Assembly: GCF_000721705.1 (NCBI RefSeq)
Contig: NZ_JOJL01000034.1
Coordinates: 22,099-86,098 of the forward strand
Length of the DNA stretch: 64,000 bases
Reading direction: 5' to 3'
Origin: Actinoplanes subtropicus
GTDB lineage: Bacteria; Actinomycetota; Actinomycetes; Mycobacteriales; Micromonosporaceae
In this document: positions 40,287 through 50,700 of the stretch, in pieces
Numbering within the stretch: the stretch's first letter is position 1
Layout: every line of letters begins with the position of its first letter
Notes under the pieces: model-generated
Databases searched by the model: none
Seen by the model: the letters and a program-made list of their open reading frames with translations, nothing else
Told to the model about the DNA's origin: nothing
Translations under genes and position numbers: made by a program

Positions 40287-42365
40287 TCAGGCCGCGTGCA
40301 AGACGTCGAGCGCCCAGGCCAGGACGAACGCCTCCTCTCGCCAGGCGTCGTAGCGGCCGCTGGGGCCGCTGTGGCCGGCCTCCATCTCGGTTTTGAGCAG
40401 GTAGGTGCCGTCCGGCGCGGTGGCGCGGAGCCGGGCGATCCACTTGGCCGGCTCGTGGTAGAGCACTCGCGTGTCGTTGAGGCTGGTCACGGCGAGGATC
40501 TTGGGGTACGGGAGCTTTCCGACGTTTTCGTAGGGGCTGTACGACTTCATGTAGGCGTACACCTCGGGGGATTCGATCGGGTTGCCCCATTCCTCCCACT
40601 CGGTGACCGTGAGTGGCAGCGACGGGTCGAGGATGGAGGTCAGCGGGTCGACGAACGGGACCTGCGCGATGATGGCGGCGAAAGCCTCCGGCGCCAGGTT
40701 GGCGATCGCGCCCATCAGCAGGCCGCCGGCCGAGCCGCCGCGGGCCACCAGCCGGGCGGCCGACGTCCAGCCCTGGCTGACCAGGGCCTCGGCGCAGGCC
40801 ACGAAGTCGGTGAACGTGTTTTTCTTGGTCAGCATCTTGCCGTCCTCGTACCACCGGCGGCCCATCTCGCCGCCGCCGCGCACGTGCGCGATCGCGAAGA
40901 CGACGCCGCGGTCGAGCAGCGACAGGCGGGCGATCGAGAAGTACGGGTCGATGCTCAGCTCGTACGAGCCGTAGCCGTAGAGCAGCGCCGGCGCCGAACC
41001 GTCCCGCTTGACGTCCTTGCGGGCCACGATCGAGATCGGCACCCGGGTGCCGTCGGCGGCACGCGCCCATTCGCGATACTGCTCGTAGTCGGCCGGGTCG
41101 TAGCCGCCGAGCACCGGCTTCTGCTTGCGCAGCAGCATCTGCCGGGTCACCAGGTCGACGTCATAGATCGATTCCGGGGTGACCAGCGAGGTGTAGCTGA
41201 CCCGCACCACGGCGGTGTCGTATTCCGGGTTGCCGGTCAGGCCGACGTTGTACAGCGGCTCGGGGAACTGCATGTCGTACGTATCGGTGCTGCCGTCGCC
41301 CATCACCCGCAGCCCGGTCAGGCCGTCGCGGCGCTGCGAGATCACGATGTGCCGGGCGAAGGCGTCGACCGACTCCAGCCGGGTGCCCGGCTCGTGCGCG
41401 ATCAGCTCCACCCACTCGCCGGGGTTGTCGGCCGACGTATAGGCCAGCGCGAAATCCTCGGCGTTCTTGTTGTGCAGGATCAGGAAGCGGTGGCCGTGGT
41501 GCTCGATCGAATACTCCACGCCCTGCTCGCGCGGCGCGATCACGATCGGCTCGGCGGCCGGCGTCTCGGCCGGGATGACCCGGATCTCCGAGGTGAGCTT
41601 GCTCTGCGTGTCGATGACCACGAATTTCTCGCTGCGGGTCAGCTCGACACCGACCCAGAAGCGCTCGTCGGGCTCCTCGTAGACCTGCACATCCTCACTG
41701 GCCGGGCGGCCGACGGTGTGCCGCCAGACCCGGAACGGCCGCCAGGCGTCGTCGACGGTGATGTAGAACAGCGCGCTGCCGTCGGCCGACCAGGCCGTCC
41801 CATACGACGTGTCGGGCACCTCGTCGGCCAGGACCTCGCCGGTGCGCAGGTCTTTCACCCGCAGCGTGAAGCGCTCGTCGCCGTCGAAGTCGGTGGAGTA
41901 GGCCAGCCAGTTGCCGTCGGGGCTGGTGTCGAACGTGCCCAGGGCGAAGAACTCCTTGCCCTCGGCCAGCACGTTGCCGTCGAGCAGCACCTCTTCCCCC
42001 GGCCGGTCGTCGGACATCGGCGGGTCGACCTCGCCGGGCGCGACGGCGACCCGGCACTGGATGCCATACTGCTTGCCCTCGACGGTGCGGGTGTAATACC
42101 AATAGCCGCCCTTGCGGCTGGGCACCGAGAGATCGGTCTCCTGAGTGCGGCCCTTGATCTCTTGGAAGATCGTCTCGCGCAGCCCGGCCAGGTGCGCCGT
42201 CGCCGCCTCGGTCCACGCGTTTTCCGCCTTCAGGTACGCGATGGTGTCCGGATTTTCCTTGTCGGCGAGCCACGAATATTCATCGGTCACGGTGTCGCCG
42301 TGGAAGGTGCGCTCGCTCGGGACCTGGCGGACCGTGGGCGGTGTGTCGGGCGTATCGGCTGTCAC
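40287..42365 (-). CDS. ptrB: S9 family prolyl oligopeptidase (oligopeptidase B)
   Basis: GTG 42365 (MTADTPDTPPTVRQVPSER) gives 692 residues, the normal length for oligopeptidase B. An N-terminal seven-bladed propeller is followed by the alpha/beta-hydrolase domain with RGGSAGGLLMG (catalytic Ser), VTSLNDTRVLYHEPAKW (Asp region) and EAGHSGPSGRYD (His). The HVRGGGEMGRRWYEDGK element precedes the Ser as in the family. It cleaves short peptides after basic residues in the cytoplasm. The open frame extends upstream to 42545, but those residues overlap the divergent gene's region and are not typical. Confidence 0.92.
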   Translation of the reverse strand: MTADTPDTPPTVRQVPSERTFHGDTVTDEYSWLADKENPDTIAYLKAENAWTEAATAHLAGLRETIFQEIKGRTQETDLSVPSRKGGYWYYTRTVEGKQYGIQCRVAVAPGEVDPPMSDDRPGEEVLLDGNVLAEGKEFFALGTFDTSPDGNWLAYSTDFDGDERFTLRVKDLRTGEVLADEVPDTSYGTAWSADGSALFYITVDDAWRPFRVWRHTVGRPASEDVQVYEEPDERFWVGVELTRSEKFVVIDTQSKLTSEIRVIPAETPAAEPIVIAPREQGVEYSIEHHGHRFLILHNKNAEDFALAYTSADNPGEWVELIAHEPGTRLESVDAFARHIVISQRRDGLTGLRVMGDGSTDTYDMQFPEPLYNVGLTGNPEYDTAVVRVSYTSLVTPESIYDVDLVTRQMLLRKQKPVLGGYDPADYEQYREWARAADGTRVPISIVARKDVKRDGSAPALLYGYGSYELSIDPYFSIARLSLLDRGVVFAIAHVRGGGEMGRRWYEDGKMLTKKNTFTDFVACAEALVSQGWTSAARLVARGGSAGGLLMGAIANLAPEAFAAIIAQVPFVDPLTSILDPSLPLTVTEWEEWGNPIESPEVYAYMKSYSPYENVGKLPYPKILAVTSLNDTRVLYHEPAKWIARLRATAPDGTYLLKTEMEAGHSGPSGRYDAWREEAFVLAWALDVLHAA

Positions 42366-42513
42366 GGGAGCCACGTTACCGGGTGCCCCCGACGCTTTTT
42401 CGGCTTCCACCGACCGCGCGCGTTCGAACACCTGTACTATATGCCAGAGTGGACGGTCGATCTTGATTGCGATCATTGCGAGGCAAGATCTGGTGACGAG
42501 CACGGGCAGGGAC

Positions 42514-43614
42514 ATGTCACGACTTCTCGATGCGCTTGTGGACATCTGCGGGCCCGACTATGCGCGGGTCGGCCGGTCGGTGGATGTCGTGGGTGGTCGC
42601 CGCGCCGAGCTCGTCGCGGTTCCGGCGACCACGCGGGCGGTCGCCGACGTGCTGCGACTCGCGGCCGACGAGGGGCTCACCGTGGTGCCGCGTGGCTCCG
42701 GCAGCAAGATCGACTGGGGTAGCCCGTCGTCCGGCGCCGACCTGATTCTCGACTGCGGGCGCCTCGACGGCCTCTGGGACCATGACGTCAAGGCGGCCAC
42801 CGTCGAGGTCGCCACCGGCACGCCCGTGCGCTCGCTGCAGGCCGCGCTCGCCCTGCAGGGCCAGCGCCTGCCGGTCGACCCGCCCTCCCGCACCGCCACG
42901 GTCGGCGGCATGCTGGTGGTCAACGAGTCCGGCCCGCTGCGCTACCGCTTCCGGAGCCCCGCCGAGCACGTCGACCGGGTGCAGTTCGTCGATCTGGCCG
43001 GCGTCGCGGCCTCCTCCGACGGCGAGGGCGACAACCCCGGCCTGGCCGAGATCACCGGCGTCATCACCTCGGCCGTCGTCCGCCTCCAGCCGCTGCCGCA
43101 GACCCGGCGCTGGGTGGTGGCGCCGGCCTCCACCCCGCTCAAGGCCGCCCGGCTCGCCGCCGAGGCCGCCGAGCACGAGGTCAGCGCGATCGAGACCGAT
43201 CTGCCCGGCGCCGGCGGGGGCGAGGTGGCCGCGCTCTTCGAGGATGCGGATCCCTATCCGCTGGCCACGTCATGGAAGGCGACGGTCTCGCCGACCGCGC
43301 CGCCCTGGTGGGGGGTGTATCCGTTCGGCCGCAACGACGTGGCGCTGCGCCTCTCGGTGGCCCCCGACGACCTGGCCGCAACCGTCTATGCGGTGGCCGA
43401 CGCGGTCGGCGGCGCGGTGCCGGTGCGCGGCTCGGCCGGCCTGGGCAGCGTGCATGCGGTGCTGCCCGGCAACCTGCCGCCCGACCGCGTGGAGCGCATC
43501 GTCGAGTCGGCCCGCCACGTGCTGCTGGCCCGCAACGGCCGGGTGGTGGTGATCGCCGCGCCGATCGCCCTGGCCGGCCGCATCGAGATGGCGGCACCAC
43601 ATGACCTCTTCTGA
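42514..43614 (+). CDS. FAD-binding oxidoreductase, GlcE-like
   Basis: The 366-residue protein from ATG 42514 has a PCMH-type FAD-binding half: TTRAVADVLRLAADEGLTVV, PRGSGSKIDWGSP, LPVDPPSRTATVGGMLVVNESG. A C-terminal GlcE-like half ends MAAPHDLF. GlcE is the small flavin subunit of glycolate oxidase, but here no glcD or glcF lies nearby; the next DNA is a minisatellite starting at the stop. The central GGKVVKNVAGYD motif of classical GlcE is absent, so it may be a separate family. It is divergent from ptrB. Confidence 0.75.
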   Translation: MSRLLDALVDICGPDYARVGRSVDVVGGRRAELVAVPATTRAVADVLRLAADEGLTVVPRGSGSKIDWGSPSSGADLILDCGRLDGLWDHDVKAATVEVATGTPVRSLQAALALQGQRLPVDPPSRTATVGGMLVVNESGPLRYRFRSPAEHVDRVQFVDLAGVAASSDGEGDNPGLAEITGVITSAVVRLQPLPQTRRWVVAPASTPLKAARLAAEAAEHEVSAIETDLPGAGGGEVAALFEDADPYPLATSWKATVSPTAPPWWGVYPFGRNDVALRLSVAPDDLAATVYAVADAVGGAVPVRGSAGLGSVHAVLPGNLPPDRVERIVESARHVLLARNGRVVVIAAPIALAGRIEMAAPHDLF

Positions 43615-43639
43615 CAGCGGCCCCCGCGGACCGGCTCCC

Positions 43640-44050
43640 GGCGCCCTTTCCGCGGCGGTCAGCGGGGCGAGCTCGCGGCGCCGTTTCCGCGGCGGCCAGG
43701 CGCGCGGCGACTTTTCCGCGGCGGTCAGCGGGGCGCGCTCGCGGTGCCGTTTCCGCGGCGGCCAGGCGCGCGGCGACTTTTCCGCGGCGGTCAGCGGGGC
43801 GCGCTCGCGGTGCCGTTTCCGCGGCGGTCAGGCGCGCGGTGCCGTTTCCGCGGCGGCCAGGCTCGCGGCGCCGTTTCCGCGGCGGCCGGGCGCGTGGCGG
43901 CGCTTCCGCAGCGGTCAGCGGCGGGAGGGCGCACGGCGCTGTTTCCGCAGCGGTCAGCGTCGGCTGGGCGCGTGGCGCCGCTTCCGCGGCCGTCAGCGGC
44001 GGCCGGGCGCGTGGCGTCTTTTCCGCGATGGTCAGCGGTGGTCAGCGGCG
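43640..44050 (+). repeat. Minisatellite with a 66-nt unit and TTTCCGCGGCGGYCAG core
   Basis: The core TTTCCGCGGCGGTCAG or its C variant recurs about twelve times. From 43681 the order is a strict 66-nt unit repeated at 43681, 43747 and, partly, 43813, after which copies drift. The unit is 22 codons long, so each frame repeats as protein too. The array begins at the GlcE-like stop and runs into the 3' end of the DHFR-family gene, whose last residues it supplies. Confidence 0.9.
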
Positions 44051-44656
44051 GGCGGGCGCCGGGCGCCGGGCCGTCGTGCTCGGGTGGCGCTCGGGGAGCG
44101 GGGTGGTGCCCACGGCGTAGGTGAGATAGGCGAAGCGCCCCACCTGGGCGGTGCCGGTCAGGATCAGCTCGCGGGCGCTCAGGTGCCGCGGGAGCAGCGG
44201 CGCGCCCCGCCCGAGCAGGACCGGCGCGATGCCCAGGATGATCTCGTCGAGCAGCCCGCGGTCGACGAACTGGCCGACCAGGTCGCCGCCGCCGACGAGC
44301 CAGACGTTGCGGCCCTTCGCGGCTACCACCATGGCCTCGTGCACGCGCTCCACGTCTCCGCTGACCATCAGGATGTTGGCGTCCGGCACCACCGGCAGTT
44401 CGCGGTTGCCGAAGACCCAGCAGGGCGCGTCGCCGTACAGGTCGTGCCAGTTCTGCGGGCGGGCCAGCACGTTGTCGTTGGCGAGCACCCACTCGTAGGT
44501 GTTGGCGCCCATGGCGAAGGCCCCGACCCCGGCGAAGAAGCCGCCGAACGGGTTCTCAACCCCGCCGTCGACGTCGATCAGCCAGTCAAGCGAGTTGTTC
44601 TCGTCGGCGATGTAGCCGTCGATGCTAGTCGCCGTGTAGTACTGGGTTTTCGCCAT
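44042..44656 (-). CDS. Dihydrofolate reductase family (RibD C-terminal-like) protein
   Basis: The 204-residue protein starts at ATG 44656 (MAKTQYYTATSIDGYIAD), the usual opening of this family, and has GAFAMGANTYEWVL, a Rossmann-like NVWLVGGGDLVGQFVD and LLDEIILGIAPVLLGRGAPLL. These NADPH-dependent reductases resemble bacterial DHFR and RibD, but their substrates are mostly unknown. The last 20 residues (HPSTTARRPAPARR) derive from the neighbouring repeat array, so the native C-terminus has probably been altered. Confidence 0.85.
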   Translation of the reverse strand: MAKTQYYTATSIDGYIADENNSLDWLIDVDGGVENPFGGFFAGVGAFAMGANTYEWVLANDNVLARPQNWHDLYGDAPCWVFGNRELPVVPDANILMVSGDVERVHEAMVVAAKGRNVWLVGGGDLVGQFVDRGLLDEIILGIAPVLLGRGAPLLPRHLSARELILTGTAQVGRFAYLTYAVGTTPLPERHPSTTARRPAPARR

Positions 44657-44699
44657 AAGCCCCACCATGCCACGACCAAGCATCCAAAAGAGGCGAAAC

Positions 44700-45062
44700 G
44701 GACGGTCTTTGGGCGCTCCCGAGGGCTGCCTTCGTCGGGGAGATCTGAGCGTTTCCCTCCCTCAGATTTGACCGTACGCGTGCGACAAGCCCCCGGTGTG
44801 CCAGGGCCGCTGGCTGCATCTTCAGCTCCGACTCCGGCCGCCGGGCGGGCCCGACCCAAGACCACCACCGCGCACCGCCGACCCGCCGACCCGGCAGACC
44901 TTGAAGGCGCCGCGTTCACCACGAACAGCAATTCCTCATCGTTGCGCCCGCCCTCGGCGAAGAGTGGAGGTTTCCCGCTAGCCGCGAACGCCGCGCCTTC
45001 AAGATCTGCGAACGGTGCGTCAACGGCGGCGGGTGATCGGGCCGACGCCGAGCAGGCCGGGC
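44700..45062. repeat. Compound dispersed repeat, copy B, containing a 112-bp TIR element
   Basis: This block is the inverted counterpart of 39885-40240. The 112-bp element is at 44896-45007, with ends AGACCTTGAAGGCGCCGCGT and, on the other strand, AGATCTTGAAGGCGCGGCGT. Its interior, including AACAGCAATTCCTCATC and GAAGAGTGGAGGTTTCC, differs from copy A at only a handful of bases. Copies A and B enclose ptrB, the GlcE-like gene and the DHFR-family gene in a 4.5-kb interval. Confidence 0.85.
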
Positions 45063-45159
45063 TACCCCGCGCCGCGCCTGTGCCCGGCGCCCGTGCCCCG
45101 CGCTCGCGCCCGTGCCGCGCGCCGCTGCTTGCGCTGGGCGGCGCGAGCGCGGCGGCGAG

Positions 45160-45350
45160 GGCCGCGCGTGGGCTGGGACGGTGTGGGGGGCGAGTGAGGG
45201 CCGCGCGTGGGCTGGGACGGTGTGGGGTGGGCGAGTGGGGGCCGCGCGTGGGCTGGGACGGTGTGGGGGCGAGTGAGGGCCGCGTGTGGGCTGGGACGGT
45301 GTGGGGTGGGCGAGTGAGGGCCGCGCGTGAGCTGGGACGGTGTGGGGCGG
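45160..45350 (+). repeat. Tandem repeat of 38-41 nt units
   Basis: Units beginning GGCTGGGACGGTGTGGGG and ending GAGGGCCGCGCGTG start at 45171, 45210, 45251 and 45289, with a partial unit at 45330. Length differences come from an optional GTG and G-run changes. There is no spacer diversity, so it is a minisatellite, not a CRISPR array. The 45351-45559 remainder is G-rich and gene-free, with a weak copy of the dispersed repeat near 45505-45545 (CACCGGGGACTTGGGTCAAC, then CGTACGGT). Confidence 0.9.
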
Positions 45351-45559
45351 CACGGGCGGTGCGTGTGTGGACGGCGGCGCATGCGTGGAGGAGGCGTGCG
45401 TGTGGTCGCGAGGGCGTCTGATTGTGTGGGGACGGGCGGGGGGTTGGGCTGGCCACGTGGGACAGCCCGGCGGCCGCGCGCGGAGGGTGACCCACCGCCT
45501 GGCGAGGCGCTGCACCGGGGACTTGGGTCAACCGTACGGTAAAGGTCTTTTGGGATGTT

Positions 45560-47584
45560 TCAGGCGTCGTTTCTGAGGACGAGGATGGCGATGTCGTCCC
45601 GGGGCTCCTCGACGGAGAAGTTGATGGTTATGGAGCGTAGGCGGGCGGCCATCACGTCGGCCGGGTAGCCGGCCAGGGGGGCCGCGGCCTCGCGCAGGCG
45701 GCCCGTGCCGAAGAGCTCGCGGCCTCGGCGGCGTTCGGTGACGCCGTCGGTGTAGAAGATCAGGGAGTCGCCGGGGGTGAGGCGGATCTCGGCGTCCGGT
45801 GAGGAGATGGTCTCCAGCAGGCCCAGGGCCGTGCCGCCCTCGCCGACGAAGGAGGTCTTGCCGTCGCTGCGGACCAGGACCGCTCGGTCGTGGCCGGCCA
45901 GGTGCAGGCAGACCGCCAGGGTGCCGTCGCGTTCGCGCTGCACCGATGCCATCGCCAGGGTGCAGTAGCGGCCGCCGCCGCGTTGTACCAGGGTGCGGTT
46001 GACCCGGCAGAGGATCTCGGACATCGGCTTGCCGTCGTCGACCAGGATGCGGATCACGTCGCGGACCAGGCCGGTCACCGTGGCCGCCTGGACGCCCTTG
46101 CCGGAGACGTCGCCGACCACCACCAGCCACTGGTCCTCGCCGGAGGGCACCACGTCGTAGAAGTCGCCACCCACCTCGGAGCCGGTCGGCACGTACTCGG
46201 CGGCGAAGCCCACCCCCTCCACGTGCGGCAGGGCCGGCGGCAGCAGCGACTCCTGCAGCGTGCGGGCCACCTTGCGGCGCTCGTCGTGGATGCGGGCGTT
46301 GTCGATGGCCAGCGCCGCCCGGCGGGCCACGTCCTCCAGCACCGCCACCTCGTCGGCGTCGTGCCGGTGCTTCGCGTGCTTGCCGACCGCGAGCGTGCCG
46401 AGCCGGGCGCCGCGGGCCACCAGCGGGACCGCGAAACCCTCGTTCGGGGTGCCGAACATGACCTGGGTGCCCAGCCTGGACGCCTCCTCGAGCCGGGCCA
46501 GGATCGCATCGGGGCCGGTCTCGGCGAGCGTCTCGTACAGGTCGGCCACCGCGCTCTCGTCGGCGTGCGTGGCCGCGGCCAGCTGCAGCCGGCCCCACGC
46601 GTCGGTGGTGTGCACCGCGCACCACTGGCCCAGCCGGGGCACCACCAGCTGCGGGATCAGCGCCATCGTCAGGTTCACGTCGAGCGACTGGGCGAGCAGC
46701 TCGCTGGCCTCGGCCAGGAACGTCAGCCAGGTCTGCCGGCGCAGGTCGGCACGGCGGAGGCGGTCGTTCTCCAGGTGCAGCGAGAAGCGCTCGGCGACGA
46801 TCGTGGCCAGCGGCTGGGCGTACCCGGTGGGCGCCGCATCCAGCTCCAGCTCGCCCGAATACGGCCGGTGCACGGACAGCGGCACCCGGATGGTGTCGGC
46901 GTCCTCGCGCGGCTGTCGGCCGTGCCGGGCCAGCAGTTGCCGGCCGGTGCCGTCGCCGCGGTCGAGCCGCACCACGCCGCCCGCCGCGCCGGTCAGGCGG
47001 GACAGCCGGGAGAGCAGGTCGGCGGCGAAGTCGGCGAGCGCCTCCTCGGTCTGCCGTTCCGGGTTGATCTGCAGCAGCGCGGTGAGCGCGCCGACGCTCG
47101 GGGTGCCCGCCTCCAGCACGTTCGTCGCCGGCACCAGCGCGGTGGTCGAGTCGACCGCGATGGTGCGCTCCAGGCGGAACCACACGCCCTTGCCGGTGCC
47201 CTCGTGCACCGTGCCCCAGCGGGACGCGAAATGGTCGACCAGCAGCAGGCCCCGGCCGCGCTCGGCGACCTCGCCGATGTCCACGCTCTCGTTGCGGGGG
47301 CCGACCGCGAGCTGCTCGACCGGGCCGGGCGCGAAGTCGGTGACCGTCACGGTGAGCCCGGCATGGTCGGCGCTGACCTCGATGTCCAACTCGGTGTTGG
47401 CGTGCACCACCGCGTTCGTGGAGAGCTCGGTGGTCAGCAGCAGCGCCTCGTTGAGCAGCGCGTCGAGGCCCGCTTCCTCCAGCACCGAGCGGACGAGGGC
47501 GCGCGCCGCCGCGGGCGTACGCCGGTCGTTGGGCAGCCGGACCCGCCGGACGAGCCCGTCCGCCGGGATATCCGAAGCCGACAC
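45560..47584 (-). CDS. HATPase-GAF-PP2C serine phosphatase (SpoIIE family)
   Basis: GTG 47584, eight bases after AGGAGAGG, gives a 674-residue soluble protein. Residues 10-145 are an RsbW-like HATPase ([31 protein letters not shown]). Two GAF-like regions follow (about 170-270 and 290-430). The C-terminal PP2C domain has [43 protein letters not shown] and RDDIAIL. Proteins of this form combine an anti-sigma-type kinase with the phosphatase that reverses it. It is divergent from the poly-HAMP kinase across a 120-base region with a perfect dyad. Confidence 0.9.
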   Translation of the reverse strand: MSASDIPADGLVRRVRLPNDRRTPAAARALVRSVLEEAGLDALLNEALLLTTELSTNAVVHANTELDIEVSADHAGLTVTVTDFAPGPVEQLAVGPRNESVDIGEVAERGRGLLLVDHFASRWGTVHEGTGKGVWFRLERTIAVDSTTALVPATNVLEAGTPSVGALTALLQINPERQTEEALADFAADLLSRLSRLTGAAGGVVRLDRGDGTGRQLLARHGRQPREDADTIRVPLSVHRPYSGELELDAAPTGYAQPLATIVAERFSLHLENDRLRRADLRRQTWLTFLAEASELLAQSLDVNLTMALIPQLVVPRLGQWCAVHTTDAWGRLQLAAATHADESAVADLYETLAETGPDAILARLEEASRLGTQVMFGTPNEGFAVPLVARGARLGTLAVGKHAKHRHDADEVAVLEDVARRAALAIDNARIHDERRKVARTLQESLLPPALPHVEGVGFAAEYVPTGSEVGGDFYDVVPSGEDQWLVVVGDVSGKGVQAATVTGLVRDVIRILVDDGKPMSEILCRVNRTLVQRGGGRYCTLAMASVQRERDGTLAVCLHLAGHDRAVLVRSDGKTSFVGEGGTALGLLETISSPDAEIRLTPGDSLIFYTDGVTERRRGRELFGTGRLREAAAPLAGYPADVMAARLRSITINFSVEEPRDDIAILVLRNDA

Positions 47585-47623
47585 GCATGCATCCTCTCCT
47601 GTCGGTGGGGGGATGTACAAAGT

Positions 47624-47657
47624 CCTCTCTCGCATTGACCCGGTCGGGCGAGAGAGG
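47624..47657. promoter_or_regulatory. Perfect dyad in the divergent promoter of phosphatase and poly-HAMP kinase
   Basis: CCTCTCTCGC (47624-47633) and GCGAGAGAGG (47648-47657) form a ten-base perfect inverted repeat with a 14-base spacer, centred about midway between the two divergent starts. It could be an operator serving both genes or a leader hairpin. No binding protein can be named. Confidence 0.6.
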
Positions 47658-47704
47658 ATAAAGAGCCCCACCGGCCGTTGGACAGGACAGCAAGTGAGGA
47701 CAGG

Positions 47705-50700
47705 ATGACTGCGGCTAAGGAAGTCCACGACGAGACCGCCGTTCTGGGCGAGCTCGCCGAGGCGATGCGCCGGGTGCGCCGGGGCGATCTCAAGGTCCGG
47801 CTCCCGCGCCGCGGTGGCGCCGCCGGCGAGGTTGCCGACGCGTTCAACGAGGTCGTCTCCCTGCAGGAACGCCAAAACCTGGACCTGCGGCGGATCAGCC
47901 GGATCGTCGGGCGCGACGGCCGGCTCACCGAGCGGCTGGACGACGAGGGCCTGGACGGCTCGTGGGCGGACAGCGTCCGCTCGGTCAACTCGCTGATCGA
48001 CGACCTCGGCCGGCCGACCACCGAGATCTCCCGGGTCATCGTGGCGGTGGCGGAGGGTGACCTCTCCCAGCACATGGCGCTGGAGATGGACGGCCGTCCC
48101 CTCCGGGGTGAATTCCTGCGCATCGGCCGCACGGTGAACACGATGGTCGACCAGCTGTCCTCGTTCGCCGACGAGGTGACCCGGGTGGCGCGCGAGGTGG
48201 GCACCGAGGGTGAGCTGGGCGGCCAGGCCGACGTGCGCGGCGTGGCCGGCACCTGGAAGGACCTGACCGACTCGGTGAACCTGATGGCGTCGAACCTGAC
48301 CCACCAGGTGCGCTCGATCTCGCAGGTGGCGACGGCGGTGGCCCGCGGCGACCTGTCGCAGAAGATCACGGTGTCGGCCCGCGGCGAGGTGGCCGAGCTG
48401 GCCGACACGATGAACGGCCTGACCGACACCCTGCGGCTGTTCGCCGAGCAGGTGACCCGGGTGGCCCGCGAGGTGGGCACCGAGGGCAAGCTGGGCGGCC
48501 AGGCCGACGTGCCGAACGTGGCCGGCACCTGGAAGGACCTCACCGACTCGGTGAACTCGATGGCGACCAACCTGACCAGTCAGGTGCGGAACATCGCCCA
48601 GGTGTCCACGGCGGTGGCGAAGGGCGACCTGTCGCAGAAGATCACGGTGGCCGCGCAGGGCGAGATCCTCGAGCTCAAGGACACCGTGAACACCATGGTG
48701 GATCAGCTGTCGTCGTTCGCCGACGAGGTGACCCGGGTGGCCCGCGACGTGGGCACCGAGGGCAAGCTCGGCGGCCAGGCCCAGGTGCGCGGCGTCTCCG
48801 GCACCTGGCGGGACCTGACCGAGAACGTGAACCAGCTCGCGAACAACCTCACCGACCAGGTACGGAACATTGCCCAGGTCTCGACCGCGGTGGCGAAGGG
48901 CGACCTGTCGCAGAAGATCACGGTCGACGCGAAGGGTGAGATCGCCGAGCTGAAGAACACCGTGAACACGATGGTGGATCAGCTGTCGTCGTTCGCCGAC
49001 GAGGTCACGCGGGTGGCCCGCGAGGTCGGCTCGGAGGGCAAGCTCGGCGGCCAGGCCCAGGTCAAGGGCGTCCTGGGCACGTGGCGCGACCTCACCGACA
49101 ACGTGAACTACATGGCCTCCAACCTGACCAGCCAGGTGCGGAACATCTCCTCGGTCACCACCGCGGTGGCGAAGGGTGACCTGTCGCAGAAGATCACGGT
49201 CGACGCCCGTGGCGAGATCCTCGAGCTGAAGACCACGGTCAACACCATGGTCGACCAGTTGTCGAGCTTCGCCGACGAGGTGACCCGGGTGGCCCGCGAG
49301 GTGGGCACCGAGGGCAAGCTCGGCGGCCAGGCCCAGGTGCGCGGCGTGGCCGGCACCTGGCGTGACCTGACCGACAACGTCAACTCGATGGCGTCCAACC
49401 TGACCGCCCAGGTGCGGAACATCGCCCAGGTCTCCACCGCGGTGGCGAAGGGTGACCTGTCGCAGAAGATCACGGTCGACGCCCAGGGCGAGATCCTCGA
49501 GCTGAAGAGCGTCGTGAACATCATGGTCGACCAGTTGTCGAGCTTCGCCGACGAGGTGACCCGGGTGGCCCGCGAGGTCGGCTCGGAGGGCAAGCTCGGC
49601 GGCCAGGCCCAGGTGCGCGGCGTGGCCGGCACGTGGCGCGACCTGACCGACAACGTGAACTACATGGCGTCCAACCTGACCGCCCAGGTCCGCAACATCG
49701 CGAGCGTCACCACGGCGGTCGCGAAGGGTGACCTGTCGCAGAAGATCACGGTGGACGCCCGCGGCGAGATCCTCGAGCTCAAGGACACCGTCAACACGAT
49801 GGTCGACCAGCTCTCGTCGTTCGCCACCGAGGTCACCCGGGTCGGCCGGGAGGTCGGCGTGGAGGGCAAGCTCGGCGGCCAGGCGCAGGTCAAGGGCGTT
49901 TCCGGTACGTGGCAGGACCTCACCGACAACGTGAACCAGCTCGCCTCGACGCTCACCATCCAGCTCCGCGCGATCGCCGAGGTGTCCACCGCGGTGACCC
50001 GCGGCGACCTGACCCAGAGCATCGCGGTCGAGGCGCAGGGCGAGGTGGCCGAGCTCAAGGACAACATCAACCAGATGATCGTGACCCTGCGCGAGACCAC
50101 CAAGGCGAACGCCGAGCAGGGCTGGCTCGACTCCAACCTGGCCCGGATCGGCGGCCTGCTGCAGGGCCAGCGCGATCTCGGCGAGGTCTGCCGCATGATC
50201 ATGACCGAGGTGACGCCGCTGGTGGACGCGCAGCTGGGCGCGTTCTTCCTGGTCGACAACGAGCAGGCGGTCATGCGCCTGCGGCTGGCCGCCTCGTACG
50301 GCTATGTCGCGCGCAACCACGAGGTGACCTTCGGGCCGGGCGAGGGCCTGGTCGGGCAGGCCGCGGTCTCCCGCCGGACGATCCGGGTGCGGGCCACCCA
50401 CGACGGCATCCTGACCATGCGCTCCGGGCTCATGTCGATGCCGCCGAACGACCTGGTCGTGCTGCCGGTGCTGTTCGAGGGCGAGATGCTCGGCGTCATC
50501 GAGTTCGCCTCGGTCGCGGCGTTCTCCGGGCTGCATCTGACGTTCCTCGAGCGGCTGGTGGCGACGATCGGCGTCGCTCTCAACACCATCCAGGCCAACC
50601 GGCGTACGGAGGAACTGCTCTCCCAGTCGCAGCGGCTGGCCCGGGAGATGCAGGACCAGTCGGCCGAGTTGCAGCGCACCAACGCCGAGCTGGAGGACAA

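Noticed and set aside
40296..42722. Long plus-strand open frame antisense to ptrB
   Set aside because: The S9 peptidase on the minus strand has all catalytic motifs and full length; the antisense frame has no recognisable domain.
43601..43700. Start of a glcF gene coupled to the GlcE-like gene
   Set aside because: An ATGA overlap is present, but the sequence goes straight into minisatellite with no Fe-S cluster motifs.
45160..45350. Possible CRISPR array
   Set aside because: The units are contiguous, with no unique spacers and no cas genes nearby.
43601..45421. Plus-strand open frame through the 66-nt repeats and copy B of the dispersed repeat
   Set aside because: It is open only because repeats lack stops; no domain is visible and it runs antisense to the DHFR-family gene.
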